Origin: Physocladia obscura
Taxonomy: Eukaryota; Chytridiomycota; Chytridiomycetes; Chytridiales; Chytriomycetaceae
Reading direction: 5' to 3'
DNA: 13,745 nt
Assembly (NCBI GenBank): GCA_027596945.1
Contig: JADGJH010000618.1
Location: forward strand, 2,315-16,059
In this document: positions 8,727 through 13,745 of the stretch, piece by piece
Layout of the letters: each line of letters begins with the position of its first letter
Numbering within the stretch: the stretch's first letter is position 1
Position numbers and translations under genes: made by a program
Notes under the pieces: model-generated
What the model saw: the letters and a program-made list of their open reading frames with translations, nothing else
What the model was told of the DNA's origin: nothing
Database searches by the model: none

Positions 8727-9076
8727 TTTCTGAGACTTTTTCTTTTATTGTTTTTCATGTGAGATTTTTTGCCTTTTCTTCATCCAATTTGAATCCTCAA
8801 CGAAAAACAAAGCAGCCCATTGTTGGCTGTTCCTCATTAAAGCAAAGCAAAAGCAGGTGAAGACGCAGCATTCCGAGATCTGCAGATAGCATCGCATTAT
8901 ACCGCACATCTAGATCCAGCAAGACCTCAAGCTTCTGTGGGATATAACCACGATCTGATTCTCAATTCGAATCTCGGCGCACGCAAGCAACTGACTAGAA
9001 ATAGAAGAAGAAAAAAAGATCGGTCAAGCGAAGCAAACAAACTAAAACGTAGTGAACCGAAAGAAGATCGTAACGA
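8727..9076. other. Intergenic: 3' end of oxidoreductase copy 2 and promoter/5' UTR of Argonaute
   Basis: The first 40 bp are T-rich, as expected of a 3' UTR. The remainder is less AT-rich than other gaps here and contains a TATAAC-like sequence at 8943-8948 and purine-rich sequence (AGAAGAAGAAAAAAAG) at about 9005-9018. A frame from 8937 is open but in a different phase from the Argonaute and shows no domain. A 5' UTR intron cannot be excluded. Nothing else is recognised. Confidence 0.5.
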
Positions 9077-12000
9077 ATGTCTACGCAAGAGTCATTCGCC
9101 TTTCCGGCCCGTCCGGCGCTGGGCCGCTCGGGACGTCAGATCCAAGTGCGGGCAAATTTCTTTCCTGTCCAGTCGTTACCACAGCGCCCAATCCACCACT
9201 ATGAAGTCGTTATCACTCCCGAAGTTCCTCCTGCAAAAAATAGGCGTGTTTATCAACTGTGGGAAGACGAAGGTATGTTTTTTTTTTGCATTTTTTTTTT
9301 TTACAACATTCCTCTTATTCTCTTGACGCGTATTTTTCATCGCAGCTTTACTCAGTGGTAATTTGGGTGGTGTGCGTCCTGTATTTGATGGCAGAAAGAA
9401 TGTCTATTCGGCGCGCCCCCTTCCAATTGTTGGAGATGCTTCTGAATTTACCGTCGACTTCTTTGACAACGAAGATCCGTTCGCCATAAAGTTCGCCGCA
9501 ATCCCAATTAATATTATGATTATTATTTGTAGCCGTATGTTCAATACTGATCGGAATTTAAACAGAAATACGGCAAAAAAGTTCACTCTTGCTCTTATTA
9601 AAGTTGGTGAAATTAACATGCAGAACCTTGGTTTGTTTTTAGAGGGAAATCGCCAGATCGAGACACCGCATGATGCTATTAATGCTCTGGACATTCTTTT
9701 GCGACACCGTCCATCACTTGTGTATACGACTGTTGGCCGATGCTTCTATACTCCTGATTCTGCATCCCCAATTGCGAATGGAGCTCAATTGTGGCAGGGT
9801 TTTCACCAATCGATACGCCCAACTAGGGGGCAGATGATTATCAATTTGGATGTTTCTGCCACAGCTTTTTTTCAACCAGGTGTTTAATTTATTTATCTTT
9901 TGTTGTTGTTGCGCTAATTTTAAAAACAGGCCCTCTCGTGGAAATGGTGGCCCAAATTCTTAATAGAAACACACCAAATGACTTGCGAGCGCCCATCACT
10001 GAAAAAGACCGCACAAAACTTGATAAGACACTGAAGGGACTGAAAGTTGCGGTTACCCATCGGGGCCAGATCCGCCGTAAATACAGGATCGCCCGTCTCA
10101 CAATGACGCCAGCGTCGCGCACCATGTTTCAGTTGACTGTAACTGGCCAAGAAGAGAGTGTTGCTGGGTATTTTTTGAACAAGTATAATGCGCCACTTTA
10201 TTTCCCGCATTTACCTTGTTTGATAGTCGGAGATCCTGCGAAATTGATTTATTTGCCAATTGAAGTTTGTGAGGTAGTTGCTGGACAGAGACATTTGAGG
10301 AAACTCAACGAGAGACAGGTACTGCGTTCTTTTCACTTGAATTGCAAAACGGCCAATACTAATCCAACCCACCGAATCAGACTGCTGAAATGATTAAATT
10401 CACATGCCAACCTCCTCACGTGCGATCGAACAAAATTTCAGCAGGAATTACAATTCTTCAACAACGCGATAATGAATACCTTCGTGAATTCGATGTGACA
10501 ATTGGTCATGAAATGGCTATTGTAAATTCGCGTATTCTCCCGGCGCCAGCAATTTCATACCATCCAGCCTCTAAAGAGCCTGTGATTACTCCTCGCGAAG
10601 GGGCATGGAACTTGCGCGACAAAATGGTTGCTCAGGGCGTCACTATCCGGTCGTGGAGTGTTGTTGCGTTTGGAACTGACCACGATTACCCTGTCGTTGC
10701 AATCCAAAAATTTATCACGCTTCTAGTTCAAACTTGCGAGGAATGTGGAGTATTTGTACAGAACCGGCAGCCACCGATTTCATACGCAAATCCTCACGGA
10801 AATGTTGAAAAGACAATTGTGGATGCTTATATGGTTGCCGGTAACTCATTTCAAGAACGTCCACAGCTTGTTGTTTGTATCTTGCCAAACACAGGTGTGC
10901 CTCTTTATGCAGAAATTAAGCGCGTGTCTGATACTGTTGTGGGGTTAGCTACGCAATGTATCCAGGCCAAACACATGTTTGCGGCGAAGAGACAATACTG
11001 TGCCAACGTTTGCTTAAAGATGAACGTGAAACTGGGAGGTATGAACTCGTTCTTGTCGAATGCTCAGCTGCCATTTGTCAGTGAGCGGCCGACGATCGTT
11101 TTTGGCGCCGATGTTACTGTGAGTCATTATTATATTACAATTTTTAAGTTACTCGTTTATTAATTATATCTGTAGCACCCGGCTCCTGGATCTGCATCAA
11201 CCCAATCTATAGCCGCACTGGTAGGATCTATGGATGCCCAATGCTCGCGATATGCTGCCGCTATTCGCGTTCAAAAAGGCCGCCAAGAGATGATTCAAGA
11301 TTTATCTTCAATGGTTGTAGAACTCCTCAAAACGTTTTACCAGACTTGTGGTGCAAAACCGGAGCGAATTTGTTTTTTCCGCGACGGTGTGAGCGAAGGC
11401 CAATTTCACGATGTATTGCGCGCAGAAACTGAGGCGATGCGAGCGGCGTGTACGACGCTCGAGGCAACGTATAGGCCGACGATTACGTACATTGTTGTAC
11501 AAAAAAGACACCATGCGAGATTTTTTCCGATTCGAAAGGAAGATAGTGACAGATCTGGAAACGTTCTTCCTGGAACAGTTGTAGAGACTGGCGTTACCCA
11601 TCCATCTGGTTTGTATATTTGTTATATTTTTCCATTGCATCTAAAATGTGGCCAAAATTGACTAGAATTTGACTTCTACTTGTGTTCACACCCTGGTCTA
11701 CAGGGTACATCCAAACCTACCCACTACCATGTTTTGTATGATGAAAACAGATTTACGTCTGATTCACTTCAAGAACTCACATACCGCCTCTGCTATTTGT
11801 ACTGCCGTGCAACTCGATCCGTGTCGGTTGTTCCGCCTGCATATTACGCGCACCTCGTTGCAGCCCGCGCCAGATTTCATGCAACTGGTGATGGCTGGCT
11901 TGAAGGATACTCTGACTTTGGCAGCGTTATGAGCATGTCGCAAATGTCAAGTGCATCAATAAGCAGCATTGCGAGTTTGAATGGGTCGTCATCTACGGCG

Positions 12001-12405
12001 GCAATGTCGGTGGGCGGGATGATTGGGGCGAATGGCGGCGGTAGTGGTGTGAATAGTCTGAGTGCCCAAATGGGTGGACTTTCGGTTGGAGGAGGGGGTA
12101 TCGGGGAAGGCCAGGCTACTGCGAGTGCTAGTGCAATGAGTAAACGAGTATCTATAACAAACTTGGCTGCGGGACCTGTTCGTACATTAGGAAGCCGTAC
12201 GTCTGGATTTTTTTCAAACAATCCACCAGTTGGTCTTGCGAATGGAGGTAGTGTTGGGTTTGCCAAGAATGGTGGTGGCTCTTCGTTTGGTAGTGGTCAG
12301 ACTGGCGGCCCTGATGGCAGCAGTAGTAGTACTGAAGGGATTGTGAGGGTGATGAATTACGGTGTTGTTAAAAGTGAGTTGGCATCTGTTATGTGGTATA
12401 TGTAA
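9077..12405 (+). CDS. Argonaute (Ago-clade) with intact slicer tetrad, six exons
   Basis: Exons are 9077-9272, 9346-9879, 9930-10318, 10381-11118, 11176-11608 and 11666-12405. Introns are 73, 50, 62, 57 and 57 nt. The product is 1009 residues, longer than most Agos. The order is N domain ([19 protein letters not shown]), L1 ([20 protein letters not shown]), PAZ (about 260-373, with [20 protein letters not shown] and CEVVAGQR), L2, MID ([18 protein letters not shown]) and PIWI. The RNase H-like tetrad is complete: Asp617 (FGADVT), Glu657 (GRQEMIQDL), Asp689 ([11 protein letters not shown]) and His826 ([11 protein letters not shown]), so guide-directed cleavage of RNA is expected. The usual SHAGIQGT motif is SHPGLQGT here. 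About 140 Gly/Ser-rich residues (850-992) separate PIWI from the C-terminus, [12 protein letters not shown]. The start is the first ATG after an in-frame TAA at 9071. A further 75-nt intron at 9491-9565 is possible and would give 984 residues. It should act in RNA silencing. Confidence 0.95.
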
Positions 12406-12890
12406 GCTTGCACAATAACGAAGTCTTTTCATAAATTTGGATGAAATTTCTTGTCCTTTTATAATTTTTTTTCCTTCCCTTTAGGGTTAACCCTTACACC
12501 TATGCTTTTTGCCTATTGTTTTTGTCTTGTTTGTTTGAAGTGAACGAGGAAAAAATAAACTCAACATCTCAACAAAGTTCTTTATTTTATTTTTACTTAG
12601 TTTGATTCATTATTTCTTCTTAATTTGCCAGTAATTTTAACATTCCTATTTTAAGCCAAAATAACCAAATTTAAAATTGATACTTGTGCCACACTTCAAA
12701 TCATCTTTTGCTTTGTTTAATGAATACTAGATAGTCTGAAACGCTGTAGTTTGAAGTAAGAAGTTTTATATCTTTTTTTTTTTTTTTTTTTAGCTCGAAG
12801 AATACAATGCTTGAAGCCATGGGACACAAAATAGGAATAAAGGTTAAGTAAAAAGAAAAAGCAAAAAAAGCGATGCCAAAAAAATAGCTT
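12406..12890. other. Convergent intergenic region (3' UTRs of Argonaute and the Q-rich gene)
   Basis: AT-rich DNA between two genes that converge. A plus-strand AATAAA lies at about 12553-12558, a likely poly(A) signal for Argonaute. A run of 19 T occupies 12773-12791. A minus-strand frame through here (12701-13048) overlaps the Q-rich gene in another phase and is not supported. No RNA gene is seen. Confidence 0.6.
12773..12791. repeat. T19 homopolymer
   Basis: Nineteen consecutive T on plus, downstream of the minus-strand gene's stop. It is probably a simple homopolymer tract; a retroelement poly(A) tail is possible, but no element lies beside it. Confidence 0.8.
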
Positions 12891-13745
12891 TTAATTTTTT
12901 TGCTGTTGTTTTTCCAATTGTTCAATTCGATCCACAAGTGTTTTGATAATATTGACAAGATCAACATCATCTTGCTTTTCTTTGCAAGAGGTTTGTTTTT
13001 GGATACCACTTCCACCGTCACCACTACTGCCACCGCCACTCTCGCCACCAGACAAGGGCAGTGGCGTCATCGGCTCACCTTTAAAACCATTATTTACAGT
13101 AATATCAGGTTGCAAATGACCAGCAACATTATGCACAGAAATATTTGAATTGGTGGCGCTTGAGCCAAAATTCGCTTTATCCGATCCGCCGCTGTTCACA
13201 CCACGCGTAGCACCAGCCGCACAGGTACAAGAAGGACACCGCGTCCTTGCGCCATTCTCCAAAACATCAATACGCCGCGACAGATCCTGCAACGCAGCCC
13301 CAAAACTTTCCCCATAGCTGACTTGCATGTCCCGAAAACAAGACTTGACAAGCCCTTCGATCATTTGCCCGGACGCTTGCAGCGTTTGCAGCAGGGACGC
13401 GGATTTGCGCATTTGATCTTTCAGCGAGGCTGCGAGTTTGGGCAGATCTTCGGAAGCCGTGTCGTATACTGATTCAAAGAGTGATAAGAATGCGCGTCGG
13501 TTTGCAAGATGTTGCTGTTGCTGCCCGTTTGGAGAACTATTTTGTTGCGGTGAATGTTGTTGCTGTGGCATCTGTTGCGGCTGCTGTTGCTGTGGTTGCT
13601 GAAGCTGTTGTTGCGGTGGGGGTGTGTAGGGCGGAACAGGAGGTACTTGATGTTGGATATTTAGAGGTGACGGCGGAGGAAGCATTGGGGTATTTTGTAG
13701 CTGTTGATAATGCTGGTATTGATGTTGTTGTTGTTGTTGTTGTTG
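12891..13745 (-). CDS. Q/P-rich protein with conserved-looking helical core, 5' end outside the window
   Basis: The frame is open from the right edge (13745) to the stop at 12891. A Met at 13685 gives 264 residues, but 20 more codons upstream are open and Gln-rich, so the true start probably lies beyond the window. The N-terminus is rich in Pro and Gln. The core (about residues 62-145 from the Met) reads as amphipathic helix, with AFLSLFESVYDTASEDL, LLQTLQASGQMIEGLVK and FGAALQDLSRRIDVLE. Next is a small Cys motif, CPSCTC. A Gly/Ser-rich linker then leads to a C-terminal coiled-coil-like helix (VNIIKTLVDRIEQLEKQ). No introns are evident. The architecture is common in fungal transcription cofactors such as Mediator subunits, but I do not recognise the family and assign no function. 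Confidence 0.75.
   Translation of the reverse strand, partial: QQQQQQQHQYQHYQQLQNTPMLPPPSPLNIQHQVPPVPPYTPPPQQQLQQPQQQQPQQMPQQQHSPQQNSSPNGQQQQHLANRRAFLSLFESVYDTASEDLPKLAASLKDQMRKSASLLQTLQASGQMIEGLVKSCFRDMQVSYGESFGAALQDLSRRIDVLENGARTRCPSCTCAAGATRGVNSGGSDKANFGSSATNSNISVHNVAGHLQPDITVNNGFKGEPMTPLPLSGGESGGGSSGDGGSGIQKQTSCKEKQDDVDLVNIIKTLVDRIEQLEKQQQKN
13724..13745. repeat. (CAA)7 on minus, coding poly-Gln, continuing past the edge
   Basis: At least seven uninterrupted TTG/GTT units on plus, read as CAA (Gln) codons in frame with the Q-rich gene. The tract reaches the window end, so its full length is unknown. It could vary in length between strains. Confidence 0.85.

Noticed and set aside
8955..8985. 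TTCGAAT resembling a tRNA T-loop
   Set aside because: The bases on either side do not pair into a T-stem and no acceptor or anticodon arm can be drawn.
8937..9326. Plus-strand frame overlapping the start of Argonaute
   Set aside because: It is in a different phase from the N domain, ends in the T-rich first intron and has a basic low-complexity composition.
1..13745. CRISPR array, rRNA or prokaryotic operon features
   Set aside because: No spaced direct repeats, no rRNA sequence and no ribosome-binding sites were seen; spliceosomal introns show the DNA is eukaryotic.

Overview
The window looks like nuclear DNA of a fungus. Genes are compact, introns are short (50-111 nt) with GT/AG ends and CTAAC/CTGAT-like branch points, intergenic DNA is AT-rich, and the proteins have fungal-type architectures (secreted A1 protease, Argonaute with MID and PIWI, Gfo/Idh oxidoreductases, a Q-rich protein). 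The CpG loss described below would suit an early-diverging, chytrid-like fungus with CpG methylation. That placement is inference and was not tested.

Layout, left to right. (1) 44-1350, minus: a two-exon secreted aspartic protease with both catalytic motifs and a steep GC gradient. (2) 1351-2283: AT-rich divergent intergenic region with an (A5-6T)n tract and a short reading frame carrying a P-loop motif. (3) 2284-3786, plus: three-exon Gfo/Idh/MocA oxidoreductase, copy 1. (4) 3787-7195: a graveyard of mobile DNA with two decayed Tc1/IS630-type DDE transposases on plus and a third, unrecognised decayed coding unit on minus that converges on the second transposase. Most of this block has almost no CpG. 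(5) 7196-8726, plus: oxidoreductase copy 2, with the same intron positions and phases as copy 1. (6) 9077-12405, plus: a six-exon (possibly seven) Argonaute with a complete D-E-D-H slicer tetrad and an unusual Gly/Ser-rich insertion before its C-terminus. (7) 12891 to the right edge, minus: a Q-rich coiled-coil protein whose 5' end lies outside the window.

The genes do not form a pathway that I can see. The main story is a direct gene duplication with transposon debris between the copies, where the debris appears to have lost nearly all CpG by transition, next to an Argonaute gene. The best candidate for something undescribed is the arrangement at about 5281-7100: a Tc1-like transposase convergent with an unknown Cys/His-containing, Asn/Ser-rich protein, separated by about 40 bp holding poly(A)-like signals on both strands.
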